NCBI GenBank assembly: GCA_047777415.1
Contig: JBKEEO010000001.1
Location: forward strand, 992,001-1,056,000
From: Caproicibacter sp047777415
Lineage (GTDB): Bacteria > Bacillota > Clostridia > Oscillospirales > Acutalibacteraceae
Length of the DNA: 64,000 bases
Reading direction: 5' to 3'
Positions within the stretch are counted from its first letter, which is position 1, and each line of letters begins with the position of its first letter. The notes below the pieces were generated by a model. The model was given only the letters and a program-made list of their open reading frames with translations. It ran no database searches and was not told the origin of the DNA. Shown in pieces: positions 52,303 to 60,996 of this stretch. A program made the translations under genes and the position numbers.

Positions 52303-53232
52303 ATGATTTTGACTGTTACGCTGAATGCTTCGGTGGATAAATTGTATCTCATAGACCAACTGCGTCCGCATCAGGTGATGCGCGTTCGGGAAGTTCATAA
52401 CACGGCCGGCGGGAAGGGTCTCAATGTATCCCGTGTTGCCGCGTTGGCAGGAGAACGTGTGACCGCTATGGGGTTCGTCGGCGGGCATAACGGAGCACTG
52501 TTTGAAAGTCTGATTACGGAAGAGAACATTAAAAAATATTTTACACATGTGCAGTCGGAAACGCGCTGCTGCATCAATGTGCGTGACCGAGAGACCAACC
52601 AAAGCACGGAGTTTTTAGAGCCCGGAAATCCAGTGACGCCTCAAGAAGTGCAGCAGTTTCTTGCGGACTATGAAGCACAGCTTCCCCATGCCGATGTGGT
52701 AACCATTTCAGGCAGTATGCCAAAAGGTGTTCCGGTTGATTTTTACGGGGAGCTGGTCAAATTGGCGCGGCGTTATGAAAAACCGGTTTTGCTGGATTCG
52801 AGCGGAGATGCGCTGAAAAATGCCTTGTCGGCTGGTCCCACCATGATTAAACCAAATGCCGATGAAATCCGGCAGCTACTGCAGGTTGATATTCATTCGC
52901 GTGATGATGTCATTGCAGCGGCTAGGCAACTGCATCAGAAAGGAATCGCTCTGGTGGCGGTTTCTCTGGGGAAAGACGGGGTTCTGGTCGTGAGTGAAGA
53001 AGGCGTTTATCACGGGATTACACCGGATATACCGGTTGTGAACACAGTGGGCTGCGGCGACAGTATGGTTGCAGGATTTGCCGTTACCATGGCACGCGGT
53101 GAACCGCTAAAAGAGCAAATTCATTATGCTGTGGCTGTTTCAACCGCAAACGCACTGACCAAAGAAACCGGATTTTTCCATCGCGAAGATCTCGCGGAAC
53201 TGCTTCGGCAGGTCCGTGTAGAGCAGCTATAA
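52303..53232 (+). CDS. PfkB-family sugar-phosphate kinase (1-phosphofructokinase/tagatose-6-phosphate kinase type)
   Basis: The product has 309 residues. The N-terminal LTVTLNASVDKLYLIDQLRP, the GGKGLNVSRVAALAGERVTA motif and the C-terminal TVGCGDSMVAGFAVTMA (catalytic Asp) mark the LacC/FruK group. It would add the second phosphate to give a ketose 1,6-bisphosphate for the aldolase. Its start is 13 bases after the dehydrogenase stop, with GGGGG upstream. Confidence 0.92.
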   Translation: MILTVTLNASVDKLYLIDQLRPHQVMRVREVHNTAGGKGLNVSRVAALAGERVTAMGFVGGHNGALFESLITEENIKKYFTHVQSETRCCINVRDRETNQSTEFLEPGNPVTPQEVQQFLADYEAQLPHADVVTISGSMPKGVPVDFYGELVKLARRYEKPVLLDSSGDALKNALSAGPTMIKPNADEIRQLLQVDIHSRDDVIAAARQLHQKGIALVAVSLGKDGVLVVSEEGVYHGITPDIPVVNTVGCGDSMVAGFAVTMARGEPLKEQIHYAVAVSTANALTKETGFFHREDLAELLRQVRVEQL

Positions 53233-53260
53233 CAGAAAAGTGGAAAAGGAGAGATATCAG

Positions 53261-54274
53261 ATGGCAGAATTCATTGATCCCGCTATTGTGCCCAAGCGCA
53301 CTTTGGCAACAGGAGAGCAAATTCCCTGCATTGGCATGGGGACATTTGGCTCCGATCGTTTTACCGCGGAACAGATTGCGAACGCAGTGGCAGGTGCCAT
53401 TCGCTGCGGCTACCGCATGTTCGACTGTGCGTCCGTGTATCAAAATGAGGATCTCATTGGGAAAGTATTTGCACAAGCGTTTGAAGAGGGCGTTGTAAAA
53501 CGGGAAGAACTTTTCATCACCAGTAAGGTTTGGAACGACCAACATGGCAAAGGCGAGGTGCTTCTTGCCTGCGCAAAGTCCCTGCGTGATTTGCAGCTGG
53601 ATTACCTTGATGCATATTTCGTCCACTGGCCGTTCCCGAACTACCATGCACCCGGATGTTCCGGCGATGCCAGAAACCCGGATTCCAAGCCATTTAAAGT
53701 GGAAGATTTTATGGTGACCTGGCGTCAAATGGAAAGATTGTACGATATGGGTTTGGTGCGCCATATAGGCATGTCCAGTATGACGATCCCAAAATTGGAA
53801 GCGGTCTTGCCGCTGTGCCGCATTAAACCAACCCTCATCGAAATGGAACTTCATCCGGCATTTCAGCAGCCGGAACTATATGACTATGTGGTACAACATG
53901 GCATTCAGCCAATTGCATTTTGCCCGCTTGGCAGTCCAACACGTCCGGACCGCGACAAGACGGATGAGGATGTTGTGGACATGGAAATGCCGGAAGTTGT
54001 GGAGATTGCCAAAGCACACAATGTGCATCCGGCATTGATTTGCCTAAAATGGGCCGTACAACGGGGCCAGATTCCAATTCCGTTTTCTATTCATGAAAAT
54101 GAGTATGTCAGCAACCTAAAGTGCGTTACCGAAGATCCGCTGACGGATGAGGAAATGGCCAAGTTGAAAGCCGCGGACAAAAATTGCCGGTTAATTAAAG
54201 GGCAAGTATTTTTGTGGCCGGGTGCGAAAGATTGGCATGATCTTTGGGATGAAGACGGCACCATTACGCAGTAA
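53261..54274 (+). CDS. Aldo/keto reductase
   Basis: The product has 337 residues. The tetrad is visible: Asp and Tyr in MFDCASVYQNEDLIG, Lys in FITSKVWND, His in YFVHWPFPNY. MPIPFS-like C-terminal segment (IPIPFSIHENEYVSNL) and the GMGTFGSD start are typical. Members reduce aldoses to alditols with NAD(P)H. ATG 53261 follows AAAAGGAGAG. In this operon it could supply the polyol for the dehydrogenase; that is inference. Confidence 0.92.
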   Translation: MAEFIDPAIVPKRTLATGEQIPCIGMGTFGSDRFTAEQIANAVAGAIRCGYRMFDCASVYQNEDLIGKVFAQAFEEGVVKREELFITSKVWNDQHGKGEVLLACAKSLRDLQLDYLDAYFVHWPFPNYHAPGCSGDARNPDSKPFKVEDFMVTWRQMERLYDMGLVRHIGMSSMTIPKLEAVLPLCRIKPTLIEMELHPAFQQPELYDYVVQHGIQPIAFCPLGSPTRPDRDKTDEDVVDMEMPEVVEIAKAHNVHPALICLKWAVQRGQIPIPFSIHENEYVSNLKCVTEDPLTDEEMAKLKAADKNCRLIKGQVFLWPGAKDWHDLWDEDGTITQ

Positions 54275-54286
54275 GGAGGGATTCTG

Positions 54287-54715
54287 TTGCTAAAAGGGAT
54301 TCCTTCCATCCTCACCCCGGATTTGCTGAAAATACTGATGGAAATGGGTCACGGGGATGAAATCGTGCTGGCAGACGGCAACTTTCCAAAATTTGCACAT
54401 CCGGATAAAGTTGTTCGTTGTGACGGCCACGGTATTCCCGAATTACTGGATGCTATATTGCAGTTTATGCCATTGGATCCTTATGTGAAAAACCCAACCG
54501 TTTTTATGGCAGTTCTGCCGGATGATCCATACAAACCGGAAATCTGGGGAAAATATCGTGAGATTGGTGCAAAATACGAGCCTGAAGGACTGCGGGAAAT
54601 CACCATCAATAAATTCGACTTCTATGAGCGTGCCAAAAAAGCCTATGCAGTTGTAACAACGAGTGAAATGGCTTTATATGCAAATATTATTTTGAAAAAA
54701 GGCGTAGTTCATTAA
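54287..54715 (+). CDS. RbsD/FucU-family sugar mutarotase
   Basis: The product has 142 residues. MLKGIPSILTPDLLKILMEM, MGHGDEIVLADGNFP (catalytic His region) and the C-terminal KKAYAVVTTSEMALYANIIL (Tyr) match FucU. It speeds exchange between alpha and beta anomers of free sugar. TTG start with AAGGAGGG 8 bases upstream. Its presence argues that a free aldose enters the pathway. Confidence 0.92.
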   Translation: MLKGIPSILTPDLLKILMEMGHGDEIVLADGNFPKFAHPDKVVRCDGHGIPELLDAILQFMPLDPYVKNPTVFMAVLPDDPYKPEIWGKYREIGAKYEPEGLREITINKFDFYERAKKAYAVVTTSEMALYANIILKKGVVH

Positions 54716-54838
54716 GGCCTAGTCAGAAAGAAGATATTTTCATCCGTGTTGTTTAGCTGAGCGCTTGCTTATAGCCAAAACATAGTATGTGATTTGACAG
54801 TTATACAGCATCTTCATTCTACCATTCGATACAGGGAA

Positions 54839-54885
54839 GGGCGGACGTCCGGGGACAGTATCCCTGACGGACGCCCTTTTTATTG
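54839..54885 (+). terminator. Terminator of the catabolic operon
   Basis: GGGCGGACGTCCG can pair with CGGACGCCC with a short bulge, and a GGGA/TCCC inner pair. TTTTT follows. The bases between the mutarotase stop and this point show no gene. Confidence 0.75.
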
Positions 54886-54914
54886 TATAAAATTGGATAA
54901 ATCGCTTTTGTTAC

Positions 54915-54943
54915 TTGCAATACTTGATATGATTTTGTATCAT
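54915..54943 (+). promoter_or_regulatory. Promoter of the sensor operon
   Basis: TTGCAA at 54915-54920 and TATCAT at 54938-54943 have a 17-base spacer. No AACGTT palindrome is nearby, so the sensor genes may be outside LacI control. Confidence 0.55.
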
Positions 54944-54986
54944 ATAGACAAAGCGCTAGACAAGAAAGGGTGATGGCCTGAAAAAG

Positions 54987-56756
54987 ATGCTTTCAAAATG
55001 GACGCGCCATCATGGCATACATAAGAAATTCCCCTCTTTTCACTGGGACAGCCTGTGGGTGTTAATGGCCGCAACATCACTGGGGCTTTCACTGGTTGCA
55101 GTGGTTGCTATCACCCTCATTGTTTATCGTCATGCGGATGATGCAATTAACCGCTCCATTGCACAAAACAATGCGCAAATTACCGACAATGTCGCGGCTT
55201 CCATCGACAGTTATATCAAAGAGATGGTATCCATTTCCGATAATATTACAGACCTTCTCAGTCGGAATTCCGCGGAAGAAGTGAACAATAATCTGTTGGT
55301 ATTTCTGCGCGAAGATATTGAAACCATTGCCGTTTTTGACGGTGACGGAAAACCGGTTATTACCACGGATAGCCGTCCCTTGCGAGATGATATTGAAGTT
55401 ACAAGGCAGAGCTGGTTTAAAGGGGCAAGTACGAATGATCGGAACTATCTGATTTCCCAGCCGCATGTTCAGCGGCTTTACCGTGGAGAATATCCCTGGG
55501 TGATTACCCTCACACGCGGCGTTTCCTGGGAGCAAGATGGACAGACACACCATGGGACAATGATTGTAGATATGAATTTTTCGCGGATTAAGGATCTATG
55601 TTCCCGTGATTTAGAAAACGATGGTTACCTTTACATTACAAATCAGCAGGGAAATGTGGTTTACCACCCCAAACAGCAAATGATCTATGCCGGTATTCTG
55701 CCTGAAGAAATCACCTTGGCATCCAATATGCAAGAAGGCAGTTCGGTTGTTCCAACAAAGGATGTCCAGCTGTCTGTGTGCGTCAAGCCTCTTTCCAACG
55801 CAGCATGGCGGGTGATAGGGGTTTCTTCCATGGACGGGCTTGCCACCTATAACAGCGGTCCGGAAAATTACATCGTGCTGGCAATCCTTCTGCTGGTGAC
55901 CGGCGTTTTGGCAGGAAGTTTGATTCTTTCACGGGAAATGATTCGTCCTCTGATTCACCTCATGGAGCTGATGGGACGCGTATCCAACGGAGAAGAAACG
56001 GTTCCGGCTCCGGAGGGAGGAATTTATGAAGTAGGTCAGCTGGGAAAATCTTTTAACCGAATGGTTGCACGTATTCGTCAGCTGATGATACAGGTGCGGA
56101 AGGAACAGGAACAGCTTCATCGCAGTGAATTAAAGGCACTGAATGCGCAAATGAATCCGCATTTTCTTTACAACACGCTCGATTCCGTCATTTGGCTTGC
56201 AAAATGCGGGGACGAAGAACGCGTTATACAAATCGTGTTGGCACTTTCTAAATATTTTCGCCTCTCACTTTCCGGAGCAAAGGATTTCATTACGGTTGAA
56301 GACGAACTCCAGCAAGTGGAAAAATACCTGATGATTCAAAAAATGCGCTTCGGTGATGCATTTAGCTACCAAATTGAGTGTGAAGACGAAGTTCGTATGG
56401 CAAAAACTCCCAAAATCATGCTGCAGCCCATTGTGGAAAATGCTATTGTTCATGGGATAGGCACCATTGAAGGAGGCGGCGAGATTACCATTACAGCCCG
56501 GCGCCGCGGGGACCATTTAGAACTTGCCGTGCATGATAATGGCTGCGGGATTAAGCCGTCCGTCTTAGAGCATATACTGGAAACAGATCCTCGCTCACGC
56601 TCAGGAATTGGTTTAAAAAATGTTCATCAGCGAATTAGATTGATTTGCGGACCGGAATATGGTCTAAAAGTAGAAAGTGAATTGGATGAGGGAACCACGG
56701 TGCGGGTTTGTCTGCCGCTTTGGTTTGAAGTTCCTCGAAAGGAGGAGGAACCATGA
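54987..56756 (+). CDS. LytS/YesM-type sensor histidine kinase
   Basis: The product has 589 residues. A membrane segment lies near residues 26-46, an extracellular Cache-like domain at about 50-290, a second segment near 305-325, then HAMP. The phosphoacceptor His is in ALNAQMNPHFLYNTLDSVIW, the N-box in QPIVENAIVHGIG, the G-boxes in VHDNGCGI and GIGLKNVHQRI. A CTG nine bases upstream is better spaced to AAAGGGTG and could be the true start. It is translationally coupled to the binding-protein gene. Confidence 0.92.
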   Translation: MLSKWTRHHGIHKKFPSFHWDSLWVLMAATSLGLSLVAVVAITLIVYRHADDAINRSIAQNNAQITDNVAASIDSYIKEMVSISDNITDLLSRNSAEEVNNNLLVFLREDIETIAVFDGDGKPVITTDSRPLRDDIEVTRQSWFKGASTNDRNYLISQPHVQRLYRGEYPWVITLTRGVSWEQDGQTHHGTMIVDMNFSRIKDLCSRDLENDGYLYITNQQGNVVYHPKQQMIYAGILPEEITLASNMQEGSSVVPTKDVQLSVCVKPLSNAAWRVIGVSSMDGLATYNSGPENYIVLAILLLVTGVLAGSLILSREMIRPLIHLMELMGRVSNGEETVPAPEGGIYEVGQLGKSFNRMVARIRQLMIQVRKEQEQLHRSELKALNAQMNPHFLYNTLDSVIWLAKCGDEERVIQIVLALSKYFRLSLSGAKDFITVEDELQQVEKYLMIQKMRFGDAFSYQIECEDEVRMAKTPKIMLQPIVENAIVHGIGTIEGGGEITITARRRGDHLELAVHDNGCGIKPSVLEHILETDPRSRSGIGLKNVHQRIRLICGPEYGLKVESELDEGTTVRVCLPLWFEVPRKEEEP

Positions 56757-57724
56757 AACGAATGATTGCCTTGTTTTTTGTGATCGCGGTTTTCGTAGGC
56801 GTTGCCGGTGCAGCATCCTTGGTGGTACAAGGTAATACCGGAGCGAAAAAGGAATATCATATCACGCTGATTGTAAAGGGGACAAACATTGAATTCTGGA
56901 AAAGCGTGCATGAAGGGGCACAGGCAGCGGCCTCTGTATACAATGTTACGGTTTCCATGATTGGTCCGGCGGATGAGAAAGATTATATGCAGCAGATAGA
57001 TCTTATGAAAACGACCATTGATCAAAAACCGGACGCGATTATTTTGGCAGCCGGGGACTATTATATTATGGCAGATCCGGTTCAGGATGCAATTGATGCG
57101 GGGATTCCCGTCGTTATGGTGGATTCCGATGTGGATAATTCACAAACGGTCGCTTATGTTGGAACGGATAATGTGAAACTTGGCACCACGCTGGCACAAA
57201 AATTGTGCGAAAGTATGCAAGAAAGTTCCGGAGAAGTGGGAGTTGTCAGTTTCGTGAAAGAAAGTTACCCAGCCATGCAGAGGGAAAAAGGATTTCGCCA
57301 GGCAATGCACTCCGTGCCCCGGTTCACTGTTTTAGAAACAGCATATGGGGATTCCGATGTTACCAAAACGGAAAAATTGACGGAACAAATGATTGCCGAA
57401 CATCCGAATATTTCTGCTATAGCAGCGCTCAATGCGGAGTCGTGCAAAGGTGCCGCACTTGCGTTGAGCAAACTTGAGCGCAGAGATATTCAGCTGTTTG
57501 GAATAGATTGTATGCCGGCACACGCAATGTATATGGAGGAAGGACTTTTAAAACTGGCACTTTTGCAAAACCCATACCAAATGGGCTACTATAGTGTAGA
57601 AACAGCTTGCCGATATTTGAACGGCGAGACGGTTCACGACAGGTATACGGATATCTATACGATTGACATTCATTCACTGTTTGACGACCGATATCAGCAA
57701 CTGATTTTTCCGTTTAATTCTTAA
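56753..57724 (+). CDS. RbsB-like sugar-binding protein, membrane-anchored sensor partner
   Basis: The product has 323 residues. The N-terminus MKRMIALFFVIAVFVGVAGA is hydrophobic but lacks a lipobox Cys, so it may stay as a membrane anchor. A type I periplasmic binding fold follows (YHITLIVKGTNIEFWKSVHE, PDAIILAAGDYY, GIPVVMVDSDVDNSQ). It overlaps the kinase gene by four bases. This arrangement resembles XylFII next to LytS/YesN, where the binding protein relays sugar binding to the kinase. Confidence 0.85.
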   Translation: MKRMIALFFVIAVFVGVAGAASLVVQGNTGAKKEYHITLIVKGTNIEFWKSVHEGAQAAASVYNVTVSMIGPADEKDYMQQIDLMKTTIDQKPDAIILAAGDYYIMADPVQDAIDAGIPVVMVDSDVDNSQTVAYVGTDNVKLGTTLAQKLCESMQESSGEVGVVSFVKESYPAMQREKGFRQAMHSVPRFTVLETAYGDSDVTKTEKLTEQMIAEHPNISAIAALNAESCKGAALALSKLERRDIQLFGIDCMPAHAMYMEEGLLKLALLQNPYQMGYYSVETACRYLNGETVHDRYTDIYTIDIHSLFDDRYQQLIFPFNS

Positions 57725-57797
57725 GCCATGTGTATCCCTGTTAAAGTCCGATGATTTTTGTCAATTCATTCATGCTGCGGAAGAAGGAGGTTCTGCC

Positions 57798-59087
57798 TTG
57801 TATAAATTAATCTTCGCGGATGACGAAAAACTGGTACGAGACAAAATTAGCCAGATGGTGGATTGGGAGAGCCACGGATTTTCCTTGGTGGGATGCTGTT
57901 CTAACGGCTATGATTTGATGGAATTAATCGAAAGAGAAGTTCCGGATCTTGTCATTCTGGACATCAATATGCCGTTTATCAACGGACTGGAAGCCTCCCG
58001 TCAGATTCGGCACAGCTACCCGCATATTCGGCTGGTTTTCTTAACCGGTTTCACAGAGTTTGAGTACGCAAAGCAGGCAGTGGAAGTCAATGCACTGAAA
58101 TATATTGTGAAACCGGTAACCGAACAGGAACTGCATGAAGTGCTGTGTCAAGCCCGTGAAGCATTGGATGAAGAAAGAAAACAAATTCAGAAGATGACGG
58201 AGTTGATGCACTGCTACAAGCAAAATCAAGTTGCTCTCATGCAGGACATTTTACGCGGAAGTGCTTCCGGCAGCACCATTTATGACCGCGCGAGCGCACA
58301 GGGCTTGGACTGGAGCAGTGATACCTTTTTTCAGGTGGCTGTTTTCAGTGTGGATCGCATCGGCATCGGACCGAATTGGTTGGACAGTGATGAGAAAACA
58401 ATGTTGTATGCCTTGTGCAATGTAACAACCGAACTTGCGCAGCAAAAGCAGCTAGGAATTGTTTGCATGAACGGAGACACAGTTGTACTTATTGGATATT
58501 CATCCGATGAAAAAGATTTTTCCGTTCGCATGCAGGAATTTGTGGAATCCATTTTGCATCTTACTTCCGATCAACTGCAATTTTCTGTTACCGCCGGTCT
58601 TGGAAATGTTTATCAAGGTTATACACAGATTACTTCCAGTTTTAACGAGGCTATGCTCGCATTAAAACTGCGTGCAAAAGAAGGCGGCGGGCAGTTGTTT
58701 ACTATGCAGGATTTGCAGGAGCATGCCGGGGGACATGCGGCCGTATGGGATGCAGTCAATTACATAGAATCAACTTATGCAGATCCGAACCTTTCCGCAG
58801 ATGCCGTGTGCAGTCATTTGCATCTCAGCCCAAGCTATCTGCGTGCGCTGTTTAAACGCCATACCGGCAGTACGATTATCGGATATATCACAAAAGCGCG
58901 GATGGAGCGGGCTCGGACTCTTTTGGAAGGAGGAAAACTCAAGAACAGTCAAATCGCGGAAAGGGTGGGTTACACGGATCCTCATTATTTCAGCTATTGT
59001 TTTAAACGCTATTTCGGCGTCAGTGTAAACGAAATGCGCGAAAAGATTGCCTCCGCTGGTGTCAGCCACGAATTGAACGCAAGATAA
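57798..59087 (+). CDS. YesN-type response regulator with AraC DNA-binding domain
   Basis: The product has 429 residues. The receiver has LIFADDEKLVRDKI, phosphoacceptor Asp in DLVILDINMPFINGLEASRQ, and the Lys in KYIVKPVTE. The C-terminal AraC pair reads LSADAVCSHLHLSPSYLRAL and KNSQIAERVGYTDPHYFSYC. TTG 57798 follows AAGGAGG. It should activate the transporter operon that follows when the sensor detects sugar. Confidence 0.92.
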   Translation: MYKLIFADDEKLVRDKISQMVDWESHGFSLVGCCSNGYDLMELIEREVPDLVILDINMPFINGLEASRQIRHSYPHIRLVFLTGFTEFEYAKQAVEVNALKYIVKPVTEQELHEVLCQAREALDEERKQIQKMTELMHCYKQNQVALMQDILRGSASGSTIYDRASAQGLDWSSDTFFQVAVFSVDRIGIGPNWLDSDEKTMLYALCNVTTELAQQKQLGIVCMNGDTVVLIGYSSDEKDFSVRMQEFVESILHLTSDQLQFSVTAGLGNVYQGYTQITSSFNEAMLALKLRAKEGGGQLFTMQDLQEHAGGHAAVWDAVNYIESTYADPNLSADAVCSHLHLSPSYLRALFKRHTGSTIIGYITKARMERARTLLEGGKLKNSQIAERVGYTDPHYFSYCFKRYFGVSVNEMREKIASAGVSHELNAR

Positions 59088-59088
59088 A

Positions 59089-59100
59089 TGAAACGTTTTA
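59089..59100 (+). promoter_or_regulatory. AACGTT-type palindrome after the regulator gene
   Basis: TGAAACGTTTTA is present two bases after the yesN-like stop and before the terminator. It may be an auxiliary LacI-type site for the transporter promoter 170 bp downstream. Confidence 0.5.
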
Positions 59101-59149
59101 TAATTATTGATTGAATACTGTTGTATTGATAAAAATTTAAGGGAAAACA

Positions 59150-59185
59150 GCCGTTTTTAATTATTGAAACGGCTGTTTTGTTTAT
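59150..59185 (+). terminator. Terminator of the sensor operon
   Basis: AAAACAGCCGTTT pairs with AAACGGCTGTTTT around an 11-base loop. GTTT follows. Confidence 0.8.
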
Positions 59186-59237
59186 GGGTAAAAATCGCTG
59201 ATAATGGGCAAATATCAACTATCTTATTGAAAATCAC

Positions 59238-59289
59238 TTGTCGGTTATTCAGCCAAATGCTATACTTTTCTCAAAACATAACGTTTAAT
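59238..59289 (+). promoter_or_regulatory. Promoter and operator of the transporter operon
   Basis: TTGTCG at 59238-59243 and TATACT at 59261-59266 have a 17-base spacer. A weaker palindrome ATAACGTTTAAT lies at 59278-59289 just after the start. The poor -35 fits a promoter that needs the YesN-type activator. Confidence 0.65.
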
Positions 59290-59316
59290 TTTTTATCAAT
59301 GGGGGAGGGCATGATG

Positions 59317-59937
59317 ATGCAGGCAACCGTGCGGCAGACGGAAATTTGGGATGCTTACTATGCGGAAATGGACGCAAAACGCCGGAAAGAGTTGCTTACG
59401 GATGGTTGCGAGATGGAACCGGATAATCCGCTTAATGCCCTTCGGCGTGAGTTATGGGAATTACGCTATCTGGATCCTAAAAACCCGGAACAACCTGTTG
59501 ACCGTTTGCTCTGGCAATGTGTGAATCTGTTGTGTATTTACAAGATGTCGCGTCCGCGTATGGTGCGCAAAAGCAGTGCTAAAGAAGTGCGTGACGCAAT
59601 ACAAACCATGGGGTTTGAACAGGCAGAACGCTGCGGAGAAAGTGGAAGACAGGAACTTTACAGGGAATTTCGCAATGCGGCCCACCGTTACTTTTCTGTT
59701 AGCAGTACCGACAAGTCTTACCGTAAAAAATATTTTGGCATTAAGACCATGAATCATGACGAATACAAGGAAAAACTGGCCAAAGACGCTTGGTGTTTGT
59801 CAAAGGGAATTGCAGAACGATTTCAATTGCAGCGTGAGTTGGAAGTGTTTTCCAATGCTGTAAAAGACGAATTTTTCGCTTTTATGCCGGATGCGCAGGA
59901 TCTTTGGGACAGGTGTTCGGCAGATATAAAAAAATAG
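59317..59937 (+). CDS. Uncharacterised protein, first gene of the sugar transporter operon (possibly DUF6553)
   Basis: The product has 206 residues and no signal peptide or membrane segment, so it should be cytoplasmic. It is helical and charged, with TEIWDAYYAEMDAKRRKELL near the start and RRELWELRYLDPKNP further on. I faintly recall a DUF6553 family beside clostridial sugar transporters, but I cannot confirm it. Three ATGs lie in a row; 59317 is best spaced from GGGGGAGGG. It lies 54 bases before the permease gene under the same promoter. No catalytic motif is seen. Confidence 0.7.
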   Translation: MQATVRQTEIWDAYYAEMDAKRRKELLTDGCEMEPDNPLNALRRELWELRYLDPKNPEQPVDRLLWQCVNLLCIYKMSRPRMVRKSSAKEVRDAIQTMGFEQAERCGESGRQELYREFRNAAHRYFSVSSTDKSYRKKYFGIKTMNHDEYKEKLAKDAWCLSKGIAERFQLQRELEVFSNAVKDEFFAFMPDAQDLWDRCSADIKK

Positions 59938-59991
59938 GAGAACGCCTGCCAACGGCATGGTAATAACATAAAGGGGAGATGCTGTACAGTG

Positions 59992-60981
59992 ATGGAACAA
60001 TTCAAAAAATTGCCGATTGTCAAAGCAATTGGGTTTAATCGTGTTGTACTAATCGGTGTCATTCTTCTAATGTATCTTATTTTTGCAATTCTGACTCCAA
60101 TTTTGCGCGACGGCACATCATTTGTTAAATTCGAACGTATTCTCAGTGCGTTGAATTATGCTTATTTCATCGGATTTTTGGCGCTGGGCGTTACTTTCGC
60201 GATTGCGACGGGTGGTATCGACTTTTCGGTAGGACCTGTTATGTTCGCATCGGCGCTTATTTCCGGGTACTGTCTGACACAGTACCATGTGCCTTTGGTA
60301 CTGTGCATCCTCATCAGCATACTGGTAGGAACACTTTTCGGGCTGTTAAACGGATACTTTGTGGCGTACCGTTATCTGCCGTCGTTTATCACATCAATTG
60401 CAAGCATGCAGATTGCAAAAGGCGTTGGATCCATTTTTACAAAAACACAGTCCGTCACATGGCCGGCTACCGGATCGGAAAATTCGTGGTTTCGCTACCT
60501 TGTCCGCTGGAACGATGTGCCGACAGGATTGCTTTTGCTGTTTGCGATTGCTGCAATCTGTGCAGTTATTTTGAACAAGACAAAGGCCGGGCGGTACATA
60601 TTGTGCATTGGCAGCAATAAAGAAGCGGTGCGCCTGTCCGGTGTGAATACCAAAAAATGGGAGATGCTGGCGTATGTTCTGTGCGGGTTGTTAGCAGGTG
60701 TTGCAGCAATCTTCTATGTGGGAGCTTACACAACGGTTCAGCCAGGTCTTGGCGATCCATTCAACAACGAAGCAATTGCCGCATGCGTTATGGGCGGTAC
60801 TTCCATGGCTGGAGGAATTGCTTCCATCTTAGGAACAATTATCGGCGCAGTGATTGTGGCTCTCATGCAGGAAGGAATCCTGGCCATGGGATTTACCATT
60901 TCCTATCAATATGTGCTAACGGGAATTATTGTGTTGATTGCTGTCACTGCTGACACGCTCAGCAGAAGGAGAAGGGTATAA
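59992..60981 (+). CDS. ABC sugar permease, RbsC-like (first)
   Basis: The product has 329 residues with eight to ten membrane helices. The ALGVTFAIATGGIDFSVGPV and NEAIAACVMGGTSMAGGIAS segments, with GSNKEAVRLSGVNTKKW, are RbsC-family hallmarks. AGGGGAG precedes the start, and a GTG three bases earlier is also possible. It should pair with the second permease at 62509-63504. Confidence 0.92.
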   Translation: MEQFKKLPIVKAIGFNRVVLIGVILLMYLIFAILTPILRDGTSFVKFERILSALNYAYFIGFLALGVTFAIATGGIDFSVGPVMFASALISGYCLTQYHVPLVLCILISILVGTLFGLLNGYFVAYRYLPSFITSIASMQIAKGVGSIFTKTQSVTWPATGSENSWFRYLVRWNDVPTGLLLLFAIAAICAVILNKTKAGRYILCIGSNKEAVRLSGVNTKKWEMLAYVLCGLLAGVAAIFYVGAYTTVQPGLGDPFNNEAIAACVMGGTSMAGGIASILGTIIGAVIVALMQEGILAMGFTISYQYVLTGIIVLIAVTADTLSRRRRV

Positions 60982-60996
60982 GGGAGGAGCCGCACT

